Origin: Prosapia bicincta
Lineage: Eukaryota; Arthropoda; Insecta; Hemiptera; Cercopidae
DNA: 64,000 nucleotides
Direction of reading: 5' to 3'
NCBI GenBank assembly: GCA_036971475.1
Contig: JBAIZL010000006.1
Location: forward strand, 7,546,001 to 7,610,000
Below the pieces are notes generated by a model that saw only the letters and a program-made list of their open reading frames with translations, was not told the DNA's origin and did not search any database. Made by a program: the position numbers and the translations under genes. Shown here piece by piece: positions 47,201-58,901 of the stretch. Each line of letters begins with the position of its first letter. The stretch's first letter is position 1.

Positions 47201-48413
47201 GTTACAAATAGGATGTGAAGAAACACTAAAAGCAAAATTTCAAAACATAAAAAACTTACAAAGACAACAACCAGAATTAGAAAAATTTTTTGAAAACGTG
47301 ACCAAATTTAAGAGATATTCTATACAAGAAGGGATATTGTGTAAAGAAGTCAAAAATAAAATAAAGATAGTAATCCCGGAATCAATAATAAACGAGGTAA
47401 TTGAGAACATACATCAGATATATGCTCACATAGGGAGAAATAAAATAACGAATATAATGAGCCAGAGCATGTATATAAAGCAAATGAAGAAACGGATATT
47501 ACAAGTGATAGAAAGATGTCAGATATGTCAGTACGCAAAACCGACAAATAGATACCTCCAAGGAAGCACGAAACCAATCGTCTCAAGAGGGCCAGGCGAA
47601 ATGGTGGCGATAGACCATCTAGGGCCCTTACCAACCAGCGTTGGTGGGGTAAAACATATATTGGTAGTAATAGATAGCTTCTCGAAGTATGTTAAGTTAT
47701 ATGCAGTACGAAGTACCACAACAAGGAGCTCAAAGTTGAAGTTACTGCATTATTTTCAAGCAGTAGGGAAACCAAGCAAGATCCTTACCGATTTTGGAAC
47801 TGCATTTACATCACGGCAATGGCGTACTTGGATCAGGTGTGAAGGAATCCAACACATACTGAGCCCAGTACGGCACCCGCAGGTGAATTTAGCAGAAAGA
47901 GTAAATAGAGAACTGAGAAGGATATTGCGGACCTACTGCTATGATAACCAATCGCATTGGCGGAAGTACCTGTCATACATAGAAGGAGTAATCAATACTT
48001 TACCGCATGAAGCTACTGGATACACTCCAGATCAGATTCAGTTCGGGGTTGATCCGGAATATGGGTGGCAGGGATTTGTACCAGACGTTTGTAAAAATGT
48101 AGTAACGGAAACACAACAGCAGCGTGTGCAGAAGGCATACGACAGAATGAGAAGGACAGGAGAGCTCAGGGCTGAGAAATTAAATAGAAAGATGAAGCAG
48201 ACGGAATTGAAATGTGGGGACAAAGTACTGGTAACAAGGGTAAATAGATCTAACTTGAGCCGTCAAGAAACCGAGAAGATGCTATTAATTTACCAGGGTC
48301 CATATGTAGTGGCTAGACGATTGGGGGCAAAAACTTATGAAATAGCAAACTTGGAAACAGGGAAAATAAGGGGGATCTATGACATCAAAGACATAAAGAT
48401 ATTTAAAGAATAA
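44220..48413 (+). CDS. pol: Pol polyprotein: protease, RT, RNase H, integrase
   Basis: There is no ATG at the start and the frame is entered by the -1 shift. About 80 linker codons precede the protease (DTGA at 44559-44570; flap-side IMGCNTL). Numbering from codon 44457, the RT has KIDLTSSFW (D568) and YVDD at 630-633. RNase H has TDAC (D779), E821 and TDN (D846). The integrase zinc module has H986, H991, C1021 and C1024. The integrase core has D1053, D1112 and E1147, the D,D(35)E spacing. A GPY/F module (YQGPYVV, 1279-1285) lies near the end, and there is no chromodomain. Between protease and RT is an unusual Lys/Asn-rich linker of about 270 residues (160-430), including RRKKKKKDKD. There are no stops or frameshifts. 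Confidence 0.95.
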   Translation, partial: KLNERIPNGRKEKRRQPLEIQQQTKYRKYYKEKQGTVNKGKAEDLKNKNKKTIQQENNNEVHQNQERRVGGLSLDIRAELLEEDKEIGKGNQKKETCPVIDCEVEGHSIEVENDTGADVSVIQEKAYNNLKLHGLKFLELPINNVGVVTAIKTAQIKVTRQCLIPLTIKGIKVDCIFIVVSKLRSEMIMGCNTLYDLKARINMDRRFVTFEIEGEMVYQDFKSKIQKIEENEEVRKICKITEEKEDASTIGHQSKKEGLMRQCEKQGHCRMNEGGNGQETSKGEILNITNEYQRKIKNETEEKLNKNKKLKNKNENIINKEINLRPEGVKTGDKETKDMERRAAAEIKSKPKYKQGKAEIVPKRRNNVSGKIINKKININKSINVASKQLKGGNNEVKMNNQQVARKPMTKTLDSGEITQRKEIEIKERKKKNPFTSSRVRKSIKMRANPNTRRTFISLQVKNRKIKGRFKENKGKLRNWKRRKKKKKDKDGRMIRKYLRINHLGIEEEETENKCILDKEQQNQLNQLILEYDDIFSEIPGRSNKYKHQLKLIENKTFVRRNYPIPINYRKQVQEEIERMLRYDIIERSRTPYINPMVTVIKPDKTIRLCLDARKLNEITVPDYESAPTIDDILRKGRNRRYFSKIDLTSSFWQIPLNNESKKYTGFLFNNKVYNFKVVPFGLQNSLAALVRTVDITLGKELEENLLVYVDDLLCLSETFDEHLSHLRTIFTRFREGNLTINPKKTLFCQQEVKFLGYIFRQEGVTTDPEKLQAIQDFPEPRNKKQLQSFLGFVNYYARFTKKHAEETSPLLKLLRKDQPWIWDEYMSKAFNRVKDLFTESFTLMHPIEGQRTFLQTDACDNAIASQIFQRDGQRQMQVIGFVSRTLKSCEKAYTICEKELLAIVHGLKKFRPLIVGAPLTIITDNKALKFMNTCNFTNSRITRWILAIQEYQPTVIHCPGKENIPCDVVSRMYQNEMDNKGNSQNRQVIKVGRLQIGCEETLKAKFQNIKNLQRQQPELEKFFENVTKFKRYSIQEGILCKEVKNKIKIVIPESIINEVIENIHQIYAHIGRNKITNIMSQSMYIKQMKKRILQVIERCQICQYAKPTNRYLQGSTKPIVSRGPGEMVAIDHLGPLPTSVGGVKHILVVIDSFSKYVKLYAVRSTTTRSSKLKLLHYFQAVGKPSKILTDFGTAFTSRQWRTWIRCEGIQHILSPVRHPQVNLAERVNRELRRILRTYCYDNQSHWRKYLSYIEGVINTLPHEATGYTPDQIQFGVDPEYGWQGFVPDVCKNVVTETQQQRVQKAYDRMRRTGELRAEKLNRKMKQTELKCGDKVLVTRVNRSNLSRQETEKMLLIYQGPYVVARRLGAKTYEIANLETGKIRGIYDIKDIKIFKE

Positions 48414-48999
48414 AGGATAATAAGGCAAGGTAAATAAAAAATGATCCATCAGTGACATAGGGAGTAACGGTTAAGTAATAAAAATAAAAATGTAAAATAA
48501 ATCTAAGTAGTAGATTAAAGCAGTAACATAATCCAAATACATAGGACAAATAATATAAAATCAGTATTAAATGTGAAAGAAAAAGCCATATGTTAAATGA
48601 ACGGGATTCATTGAATTTATTAAAGTAAAGGTTGTGTTAAACAACAATGAATGTGTAAAATAAGGATTACAATATACAATATTGTATAGTTAATATAAAC
48701 TTGAAATAAGATTAAATAAAAAAGAATGTGACTAAGGACAGGAGTAATAAATGAGTAAATAGCATGTGAAGTGACTAATGTGACAATGATATATATGAGT
48801 GAAAGGGACAGGAGAGTAAATTGTGAACTTTAGTAAAATTAATTAAGTTATGAAGATGAATAGGAATAGTAGATTAATGAAAGGAATATGAAAATTTTAA
48901 TATAAACTAGTATAAGTGTTAATGTTACTTTTCACAAATATGTTATTAATTATGTTTATCTGTTTCAAGGGAGAGAAGAACCAAAATTTTCATATATTT
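48414..48999 (+). other. Retrotransposon 3' untranslated region, no env
   Basis: AT-rich sequence between the pol stop and the polypurine tract, with stops in all frames. It holds no envelope-like frame. Confidence 0.8.
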
Positions 49000-49010
49000 A
49001 AAAAGGGGGG
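49000..49010 (+). promoter_or_regulatory. Polypurine tract
   Basis: AAAAAGGGGGG followed by AATTT lies just before the 3' LTR. It is the expected plus-strand primer. Confidence 0.9.
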
Positions 49011-49015
49011 AATTT

Positions 49016-51032
49016 TGCAGCGGCCAGAATGTCCGATGCAAAGAATCTGGGTAATTGTACAGAATACCAGAATCAAACATAACCGGGTTAAATAATTGAC
49101 TAAATTTATATATAAAAATTTTAAAACATTATAATAATAATAATATTAAAACTAGGGTAAATAATAGTAAAATGAAGAAAATTAGAAATAACTTTAGACT
49201 TAAAAAACATAAATTATAAGCAATAAGAAAAATTATCACTTCAAAGTGGATAGCCTAAATTATGTAAACAAAAAAAAGACGGTAATTGTGTAGTATAACA
49301 AACTAGGCCTAGATGCCGGCTATTAAAATAATTGTACTTAAAAATAATCAGGAATAAAGAATGTAAATTAAGATGTGAGGAAAGTAAATTAGGCCTAGCT
49401 AGGGAAAATAGTATTTATGTAAAAGTAAAGATTAAATGTTAAAGTGTAATAGCCTAAGAAATTAGGTTATAATAGAAGAAGTCATATTTGATTTCGGAAA
49501 AATCCGCTTAGGGCATTGATTATAAATCTTGTCACTACGAAACGAAAGCGCTACAGTCGAACTTTGGATTAAGAATGTTAAAAAGTTAATTAAATTAAAT
49601 GAGAAGAAATAAAGTCAAATATGTTATTAAATAAAAGGTAAAAATGCAAAGGACACATCAGAATACAGAAACGCCTTTTATAAAAAGGGAAACTAATCTT
49701 AGTTCAGAATTTCCGAACAAACAAAGTCAATTGCCATGGCAACGGCTTTCTGATTGGTCAAAAGTTGAAAAATGGATACTGGGACGTGGGAAGTTTGAAA
49801 TTGGAGAAGACGGGCCTCACAAAAGGCACGCTATCCAGAATCAGAATGCATTAGGCTCTCAAAGCGAGCAGACGTGTTCTTGTACCATGCGATCAGGACA
49901 AGAAAAAATGTGCTAAAAACAGAGTAAAAAGTGCTACGATGTGATCAGGGGAAGGAAGATATATATGAGCAAGGGCTCATATATACCCAGAACAAAATTT
50001 CGACCACCAAAATGCAAAATTAAAGAAAATAAGAAGATTGACCGAAATTATGGAGAGACGCCTACCTACCAAGACCCTTGAAGCTGTAACAGGACCGACA
50101 GATGACAACATTAATGAAGATAAAAAGATTTCTACAGTACAAGGTTATATAATCAATTTAATTATTCTTTTTTAAATAACATTTTACTTCAAATTATATT
50201 AACTTAATTTCAAAATTAAATAAGATGGGAATAACCTAAGGGACTGATTAGTCAACTCTCTTAGGTTACCCAAATTTAAGTAATAAAGATTCAAAATTGA
50301 CTTTCCATTCCCATCGCTGTGGGAATGTATGGATTAAGTATAAAGATGTATATCTTATATGGCTTTTTCTAAGTGAATTTCTAATGAATAACTTCCAAAG
50401 AAGTTAATTGTTCAAGGCCTAGCCTAAAGGCATTACATAGTAATATTAAGTGTTTGAAAAAGAATCAGATTTTAAAATATGTTAAATTTAACTCTACTAA
50501 TCAAAATTATATACAAAATTAATTATGGTAACTTTGATAATTTAAATTATATGTAAAATTAATGATAATAAGAAAATTTAAAAACAGAAGGAGATAATAA
50601 TGTTTAGTTAAATGGCAAGTTGTATGAAATTTTGAAAAAATAATTAGTCAAGAAAATCCTGTGAAATTAAATAAAAACAATAATAATTAATTTGAACCTT
50701 GGAACAAATAAATAAAAATGTATATTTTCCAATTAGCTGTGTTTTCATTCTAGATAAGATAAGTTCACTAGGTATCCAGGTATAGTCTTTAAATCACAAG
50801 TGTCTCTCAAAGATTCCACTACCCGAAAAGGAGCTTGAACAGGGCTTATCGGAGGCTAATTGGTTTTATCAAAAATTCAGGGGTTGGTTCCTCTGAGAGG
50901 TTTATTCCTTGAGGCACAGGTCTATGAAATTAGGTTCATAGTCAATGGATAAACCATTACTTTCTTACTGACTTAGCAATTGAGGAAGAGAAATAAACAA
51001 CGGCAAAGGTTATAAAAAGTAAGTCGGTAAGA
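49016..51032 (+). repeat. 3' LTR of Osvaldo/Ulysses-like element (2,017 bp)
   Basis: It lies exactly 8,694 bases downstream of the 5' LTR, has equal length and matches in all stretches compared. It carries the same U3 motifs, TATA hairpin and 90-codon frame (49644-49916). It is followed by GTGT and the rest of the GT microsatellite. Confidence 0.95.
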
Positions 51033-51053
51033 GTGTGTGTGTGTGTGTGTGTG
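51033..51053. repeat. (GT)n remainder with target duplication GTGT
   Basis: GT dinucleotides resume directly after the LTR end and mirror the GT run before the 5' LTR. Confidence 0.9.
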
Positions 51054-51510
51054 GGTCAGTGTTTATATATGTTTTGAGTACAGTTTTTTGCCATTCTTAT
51101 CGATTATTTTTTCTCCTCTGTTGACTACCTAGACTAACTCTAAGTTTGGGTGAACAGTACGATTTAAGTTTTTGAGACAGGAGTTACTCTGAATCGCGTT
51201 AGTAGAGGTGAATAATGAACCGTTAGGAATGACAGAAAACTAAACTCAAACATACAGTATATTTAAATCTGAATAACCCACACACATTATATCTAATTGG
51301 GAATTTTTTTTTGCAAAACTGTTAATAGTTATTAATCAATTTGATAATAGGTTGTCTTTAATTTTACTGTATGAAACTAATCTATGTATACATAAAAAAC
51401 GCAACGAATTGAGATTATGTGTTCGAAAAGCCACTATAGATGCATGACACGCTATGCTTTTATTTTCAGTGGTATAAGGTGGTAACTGTATTTTATACCA
51501 AAGGTAAGAA
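51054..51510. other. Copy-2-specific flank, no gene seen
   Basis: AT-rich, with no match in copy 1 that I could see. Copy-1 homology resumes at about 51510. Confidence 0.5.
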
Positions 51511-54150
51511 AATCCAAAGAAAGCAAAGGTTTACACAATGGCATGTAAACACATGCGATTTCTGTTGTTGACTTATCTACAAAAACAGCATCAAACCCTA
51601 CGGTGCTTTCACAATGTAGCCTAGTGTAAACACGGAAGGCGTTTGCCAGATAATGTATTCCATTCCATTGCGTGTTCCCCACAGTCACATTTTAGCTTTA
51701 AGTTGTACATCCATTTTATTTTTATTAAATTTATTCTTAAAAAAAATGTTTGTTCCCACTCCATTGAAGTATCTTTGAAATAGCAAAGCTTTATTTTTAT
51801 ATTTAGGGTAAAATAAAACAAATATATACTATTAACATAATTTAAAATGAATTAAAATTATTAGGATGTATTGCTGGGGGAAATGTATTAGGTTTTGATT
51901 GTTTAAAATAAATACATTGAGACTTAGCGATATGTCGTATATTGCATTTTAGGAACATTTATTTATAATAACAACTTATTCCCTGATGAACAGAGAACTG
52001 AATAGCAAGTTATAACACAGAAAGAACAAGATTGTAATCGTGAATCGATTTAATAAGAGAACGTGAACAGTATCTACAGCCTCGGTTAGATTAGAGGAGG
52101 CTGTAGGCTAAAGGCAATTAACAGACATTTAGATTAAGGAACTCGAAGAAAGTGTTTTAATTTCACCTTTAAAAGGAAGTTACGTAGACATTACCAAACT
52201 TATTTTTTCAATCTCTACTGTCAGGTACTCTCGCCTTTTATATACTTATAATTCTTGCTTATATTGTCAATCGTTAATAAAATACTTCTTATTCATCCAT
52301 TTAGGTTAAAATATATTCTTTTAAACTTGTAGTAAGGACACTCGATTTTAATACAGTTTTATATATATTAATTCACTAATTAAATTCAATTAATAATTTT
52401 ACAAATGAATTTCACCTTTACTTTGCCACTTCATATTGTAATTCTGTCATATATGCGAAATGTACATATTTATATAAATTGTAACTATTTAATATAAAGT
52501 AACTAAAACAAAACTTTAGTTTATGAGCTACGTATTAATTGATTAGAACAATTTTTAAAAATATTACATGTTTATAATGTATCAAGTGCTGTAACCTACA
52601 ATGCTAATGCAGGATACTTTAGTATATTTGTAACATAAAATAGATTACAACGAAAAACGTACCTCTAAAGAACGGTATATCTTCGCATTGGAGGTGACAT
52701 TAGTTTCTATACTTAATAATAGCTAAAGCGTTCGTTTTTACTGGGGAAGTTGAGTATCTATTACTTCTATAGACAGAAACAAGATATTATACAAAAGGAC
52801 ATAATTGCAAAACAATATAAATTTGTAATAAATAAATATTGTCAATAATAATCAATTTCGAAAGTGTATTGGTTTTATTATTGTTAAATAATTGTATGGG
52901 TAAATAAAGTATTTATTGTAGATATAAGACAGATCAACTTTAACCAAGCATTGTTATTTTTGTTTAAAAAAAGTTGTTTTACAATTTGTAGCAGATGATT
53001 TCCAGAAACTAATAACAAATATAATAATAAACTAATGAGACTATTGTGCATATAGTTATTAGTTTTAATTGTAAAATGACTGTGGTCTATGGTTTGAGTA
53101 AACATATGAACTAAGATATAGTATTTTATTATTTTGTGGTAGTTGAGACGAAACTAATGCAAGAAATTACAAACTAAATTTGTTTTAAATTTCTTATAAC
53201 AATGTGTAACAGACATAAGTATTATTGAAAAAAATACTTCATGATATATATAGTTCTAAGAAACAGTAGGAAATAATAAAACCTCCTAGTGAGCCTTAAG
53301 TTTGCAAAACAAAATGTTTAAAACGATATTTTGGTTTTTCATTGTCAATTTGTTATTGTTGGTGTATTTTGAAATTTGTGATACAATACTGTATGAAGAG
53401 TAAACTTACGTAGAATCTAGTTGCGTTGAAAGTTGACAATAAACAAATTTCAGTTCCTAAAGAGAATGTAAGTTCTCTATGTAACGTTTCGCCCTTTTTA
53501 CCTTGGTAATTGTATATTTATTTTTATGTTCATCACGTCTATCTCGTTCAAAGAGTTTTAGTGAAGTTTGCAGTTTGGTAGACGCGCGAGGCTGAATTCT
53601 AATGCAACCCCCACCCTTATTTGTTCTTATATACATTTTTCATTGTTTCGTAGGTATCATCCCACGCTTACGTCATATGGAAAGATCTGGTCAATTGCCT
53701 TAACGTACCAACATCGTACGATATTTTACATTTTTGCTCGCCAATAGCGCCTTAGTTCTTACGATAGATTAACTAGTGTTCACCAAGAAAACAAACATTT
53801 TCTTTTATATTGGGCCGATCTAATTATAAAATAAAAATAAAATATGTAAAAGAATTTATATGTAACACCTAATTATTTAAGAGTGTTACATCTAGAACTT
53901 CAGTACTGAACTCTAGAGTTCAGTAGAATGTAATGGTAATGACAAGCAATTTTTAAACAGCAATTAAAGTTGCTTACGTTTACAACTCTATAGTAACGAT
54001 TAGTTATTTTCCAGTTAGTTATAAGAGACTATACCCAATATGGGGTCAGTTATATATTTAGTAATAAATAATAGAACTAAAAAATAATAATTATTATCTA
54101 CTTAGTTATTTAGAAATATTCATTGGAAAAATATATTTTGAAGCAACTGA
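51511..54150. repeat. Duplicated block, copy 2 (matches 11641-14200)
   Basis: This is co-linear with copy 1. Copy 2 has about 500 extra bases at roughly 53445-53940, including a TGTAACAC...GTGTTACA inverted repeat at about 53861-53891. It then contains one partial unit of the sequence that is triplicated in copy 1 (from about 53946). No gene is seen. Confidence 0.7.
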
Positions 54151-57054
54151 ATCAGTTTAATCAGTGAATTTAAGGTGATTGCTGGCAACTTTAAATCAAG
54201 GCAACTTCAATTCAAGGCAACGTTAAAGAAATAATTACTGTATTCCATTTTCCAATTTTTCGCGAATAAATTTGTGGAAGAAAGCTCCAACAAGTCCGGA
54301 CTAAGGCTTGAATGTTTAGAGGAATTCTCTCAGGTATGGTGTTTTTGTAAAAGTTTTTCATATTGAAAAAATCAATTTCTAAGGCCTCTAGTGACAGCGT
54401 CGAGTCGTGGAAATATAACGGCTTCTGGCTATATTTTTGTCTGGTACAATCAGCCGGTCTTGCAGGTAAAATTGATGTTAGATTGCCTACACTGCGCCGT
54501 GTGTATATTTTGTGCATTAAGCTTTTATATAAGAAAGTGTTTCACTAAAACATGTAAAAAATACTAAGTTTTAATTGTTAAAACTTACCGTAAACGACAG
54601 TAATCGTTAAGAATTCCAGTAACTGGACATTTAAAATCCCCACTTAGGGGCGACACATGATTCTCAAGAGAAACACAATTTAAGTTTTCCCTGATATTTA
54701 AAATCCCCACTTACATAAATGAATGATTTTATATTATATACCAAATAAAAATAAAATTGATACATGGCATGGTGAATCCATTAAACATGTAAATTAATTT
54801 ATTAAAATTTTTTTTTATTATTATCTTAAACTTTACGAATAATAATAAAATCAAATATACTGTATTTGTTTCATATAATTTCGCTTCATTGAGCAGAATG
54901 ACTCATTCTATTAAAATGTCCTCAAATCAGGGAGTTCTCTGTACCCACTGTCAACTAAAACGAATTCCAATGCAGTTACGTTGTGGCCTATAGATATATG
55001 GGCTCGTCGTATTGTATTATTTATCTTTAGATATAAATTAAGTTTATTTAGGTATTTGCTTTTGTATGATAAAGTTAGTAACCTCGTTTCCCATTCCGTA
55101 TAATATTCTAGATATTATTATAAAATTGTGTTAATAATAATATAAGCGTTTTGAATTGTTGCTGCGTACAGGTTTTATTATATTAAATGAACCATATTAA
55201 ATGTCTCTTTTTTATTATAAAAATGTCCTTAAGTGAGGGAGTTCTCTGGACACACTGTCAACTAAAAGGAAATCTAGTGCAGTTACTCAGTGGCCTAAAG
55301 AGATATGGGTTTGTCGTATTGTATTATTTAACTTTAGATAATTAAATATATTTAGCTATTTTATTTTAGGGTTTTCTCCAATCTATTTAAGATTTCAGGT
55401 GTTATTATTAAACCACTTTAATTGCCTACTTTGCGCCGTGTGTACATTTTGTGTATGCAGCATTCATACGAGGCTGGGTGTACCTTGGCATGAAGAAATA
55501 CTAATTTCTATCCCTAACATTTACAGTAATCGTTAATATTTTCAGTGAATGGACATTTGAAATGCTAAATTACAATAAATTATTGTATAATATATAGTTA
55601 TATACTAAATACAAAATAGAAATTTCTCAAATATATTTATACATTGAGAGGCATTAACATTTAGACCATTTAAAGGGGTCCAAAGCAATTTGTTTCCTTA
55701 TTTATGTGTTAATAATTATGTTACTGGTAAGTACGATAAAAAACTGTAATAATAACATCACTGAGTTTGGTTCCATTATTCTGAATGCATATCTGTGCGC
55801 GTCGCTTAAAATAATCAAAAGTATTCATCAGCATTTCCAATGGATTCTGTTTAATTACAGTCGTGATTGTTTTTTTAAAACTTTTATGCTGCGAGCTTTT
55901 GTGTCGTACATTTTATGCTTTAAATGTGCCCTAAGTAAAATTCGGATCACGACGAATTAGTTGAAAGATCAATTTTCCGACAAACAATTTGCGTATAGTT
56001 TTCATTGATAGTCGTTCCGTGTGGGACATTTTGCCATCTTGTTTAGACCACAACGTACGTAAGTCAGGCTTTCGTTGTCTAAGTATCGGTAAGAGAAAAA
56101 AAAAAAAACATTTAACTTGCCCTCATAACGCTCACATGTTACCCTTACTACACTGTCGTTATTGCCTTGTTCCGATAATCGCAAATGAAGTCACTCCCCA
56201 CCGTACTGTCCCTCCCTCACTATACAAGGAACGCGCATGACGTGAGCAATGGTTTCTGGTGCCTCTACTACTGTAGTTTCTCTATACAGAATTACTGTAA
56301 GATATTTTGTTTTCCTATCATAGTGTAGCATATTTTTGCAATGCTTTTATATGCATCGTAGGCGATACCTTAAACTGTCTGGCCGCCTTAGGAAGTCATA
56401 CTATAAAAGAAACACTTTTATAAACGGCAAAGTAACCGAGCAAATTTATTCTCAAGTTTAATATATATTCATAATTTAAAATAGGAACGTAAATTTTCTT
56501 TTACATGATACTGTAGGGAGCAGCAGTGGACTTTAATATTGTAAACTAAATGCTTTTTAAAAGCAATAAACGTCCCAGACCACTTTAGCATAAAATATTG
56601 CCAAGCGTAAATGAACGGCAAAGGGTCTTCTTTTTGTGTTTCCACTTGGCAGAGCGGAAACCCAAAACGTTTCTGGGGTAACAGAAACAAAAATAGCTTT
56701 GGCTTGCTTCAAGGTGTAAATAATTTTTAAACAAAGTTCGCCCTCCTTTAGCGATCTAACAAGGTGTAAGGGGCATGTGGCATGTGTACACGGTCTAACT
56801 TGACCCTCCCGCGCCTGTTAGATATAAAATGTTTATAAGGTAGTAGCAGATTTATTGGAAACTATAGTTTGCCATTTGCGAGAAAATGTATCACTGACGC
56901 GAAATATTTTAGAATATGTTTGTGTATTCAAATATTAAAATGTATATTAATGTAATTAATAGTGCAAACATTTAGGACAATTTCACTCCTAATTCTCAGT
57001 TTTATAACGTTTCTATAATAAATATTATTTATATATAAATGATTTATTATTTCT
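54151..57054. repeat. Duplicated block, copy 2 (matches 19130-19262 and 24958-29500)
   Basis: The block begins at TTTAATCAGTGAAT and runs through the empty sites of the errantivirus (about 54290-54330), the 21-bp minisatellite (single diverged units at about 54916 and 55225) and the foldback (about 56481). The CACTGCGCCGTGTGTA module occurs twice (54487; about 55428 with one change). No gene is supported. Confidence 0.75.
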
Positions 57055-57321
57055 TTGGGAACTGTGAGTCATAAAAAGTGTATACATCATCACACTCACA
57101 AGTACAAAAACCCAAAACCTAACGCCCGAACAATCCTAAAACAAGGACATGTAACTGGTAGAGATAGTTTCAAAGATTTTATACAGCCTGGGGATATTGT
57201 CAAAACTAACAAGTCAAACTTTAAAGATAAAATACCACAACTACTGCATAGAAATAAGATAAAATTGATTCACGTGCGTAAGAAGGTGAAAGGATCATCA
57301 ATTTCTGTTAATCTTATATAA
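57055..57321 (+). other. 88-codon open frame of unknown nature
   Basis: The frame starts with ATT GGG-type context and not a clear ATG. It encodes a basic peptide including TGRDSFKDFIQPGDIVKTNK and ends HVRKKVKGSS... before a TAA. The paralogous region at about 29500-29740 is well conserved but carries a one-base insertion that shifts the frame. PGDIVKT resembles a generic small beta-barrel turn but I recognise no family. It could be a decayed exon, a transposon fragment or chance. Confidence 0.25.
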
Positions 57322-57675
57322 TTCTGTCTTTTTACACTTCTGCTTGATGTTTTGTACTAAAGAAAACTAAAACTGTTTGTGTTTAAGTTGTACGTATATT
57401 TAATATTTTTATAAAACTTATTTCCAAAATGTTATTCCAAATGTAATGAAACATACCTGTACTGAGCGCTTTCACGAACAGTTTTGGTGACGGTTCCAAC
57501 AATAAATCGCAGGGCAGAGGATTCAGTTGTTTTGTTTAATAAAATATGGCGGGAAATAAATCTTGTGTCATGCCTAGGGCTCTATTAATAACCCCACGTT
57601 TACCTTCATTTTACTTCAAGGCAAAACATCAATTAGTATTCGTGTCTATTGTTTTCAGTATATTGAATGCAAGGA

Positions 57676-57750
57676 AAGTGAGTGGCGTAGTGGATAGAGT
57701 GTGTAGCTATTAACCCAAAGATCTAAGTTTCAATCCTAACAATATACAAA
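57676..57750 (+). repeat. tRNA-derived SINE head / tRNA pseudogene, copy 2
   Basis: This is the paralogue of the unit at 30634. The A box TGGCGTAGTGG is at 57683-57693, and the B-box equivalent GTTTCAATCC at 57727-57736 has one more change. It is more decayed than copy 1. Confidence 0.6.
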
Positions 57751-58430
57751 GTATTTAAAAAAGAATGAATGAATTCGGGGGCAATAATGACAGGGTTATT
57801 TCCCTGCTATCTTGCCCACAATACCTAAATACCTATTATACAAAATATCTAAACAATTTATTGTTATTTATTCCTATACACAAATATAAAAGAACTTGGA
57901 GACATAAGCCAGTTGCCAGCTTGTTTTTTTAGAAATAAACAAAACAGTCATAAATTTCTTAAACACTATTCCTAATAAGCATCTCAATTTTGCCGAATTT
58001 ATCTTGCCCAAATACATTTTTATTATAACTTTAATCATTGCAAAATTGAATGTCTGAATCTTAAACATCATTTCATAAGCTATGTGGATCTAAGAGGAGA
58101 AAGGTCTGAATGGATCTTTAAGACTTTTTTTTAAAAGAAAACCACTTATAATAAACTGATTTAAAATGAACTGATGCATAAATATTACTCACCCAAACAA
58201 AACGTGAAAGTAACTGAAAGTACGTGGAAATTACTCACAGATATGTAAATATCCTAAAACAAATACGGAATGTATATAAACAACCCAGAAACTGACGATC
58301 ACGCCAGGTGCAGACTGAACACTGCTAGTATTTCCACAGTGAGGGTTGAGTACATGATAATATTTGAAAAATAAAATCCAACTATTGAGAAATTACTCCT
58401 CATCCTTCTAGGGTTACACAATACTATCTC
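57751..58430. repeat. Duplicated block, end of copy 2 (matches 30711-31375)
   Basis: Very similar to copy 1, ending near the CTTCTAGGGTTACACA motif at about 58410. No gene is supported. Confidence 0.75.
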
Positions 58431-58901
58431 TATAGTATAATGCTATATAATGCTATACTATATAATAAAATGCTTGACGTGAAAGCTTGTAGATCGTAAT
58501 CCACCGACCACGCAGCTGGAACTAATTTAAATTATACTCTCCTCAGAATGCTTACTTTATTCATTACTTAAAAATATTCTTTAAGAACAGGGAATAATAT
58601 TTCCTTATCTTTCGCTTTATAAATGATAACTGTTTTATTCCGAAAACATGATTTGAAGGCTAGGAATGTACTTCTCAAAGAATATAAAAAGAATAATTTG
58701 AGATATTTGTATTCAATGTTTCATACAATGTCTGTGTATTTGAGTATTGTCATGCAGGACAAATGACATTTAGTGACGTCATCCTAAGGGTCGATTTTTC
58801 CAATAATAAAACCGGCCACGTGTTAAATTGGAAAGTTACAATAATGTGTTTATCCGATGGGTGACTGAATTGTACTATTTCACAAGAATTTATTCGCTTT
58901 G
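58431..58901. other. Single-copy AT-rich sequence
   Basis: No gene or repeat family was recognised. It leads into the piggyBac-like element. Confidence 0.5.

Larger units (their letters stand above)
40322..51032 (+). mobile_element. Full-length Osvaldo/Ulysses-like Ty3/gypsy LTR retrotransposon
   Basis: The element is 10,711 bp, with 2,017-bp LTRs at both ends and a GTGT target duplication in a GT microsatellite. It has a tRNA-Lys-type primer site, an intact 463-codon gag, an intact pol reached by a -1 frameshift signal, a 590-bp 3' untranslated region without an env frame, and a polypurine tract. Very long LTRs, tRNA-Lys priming, gag without a zinc knuckle and a total near 10.7 kb are all features I know from Drosophila Ulysses and Osvaldo, so I place it in that clade. 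The lack of stops and the matching LTRs indicate a recent and possibly autonomous insertion. Confidence 0.95.

Noticed and set aside
48414..48999. A possible env gene in the Osvaldo/Ulysses-like element
   Set aside because: There are stops in all frames and no signal peptide or transmembrane segment.
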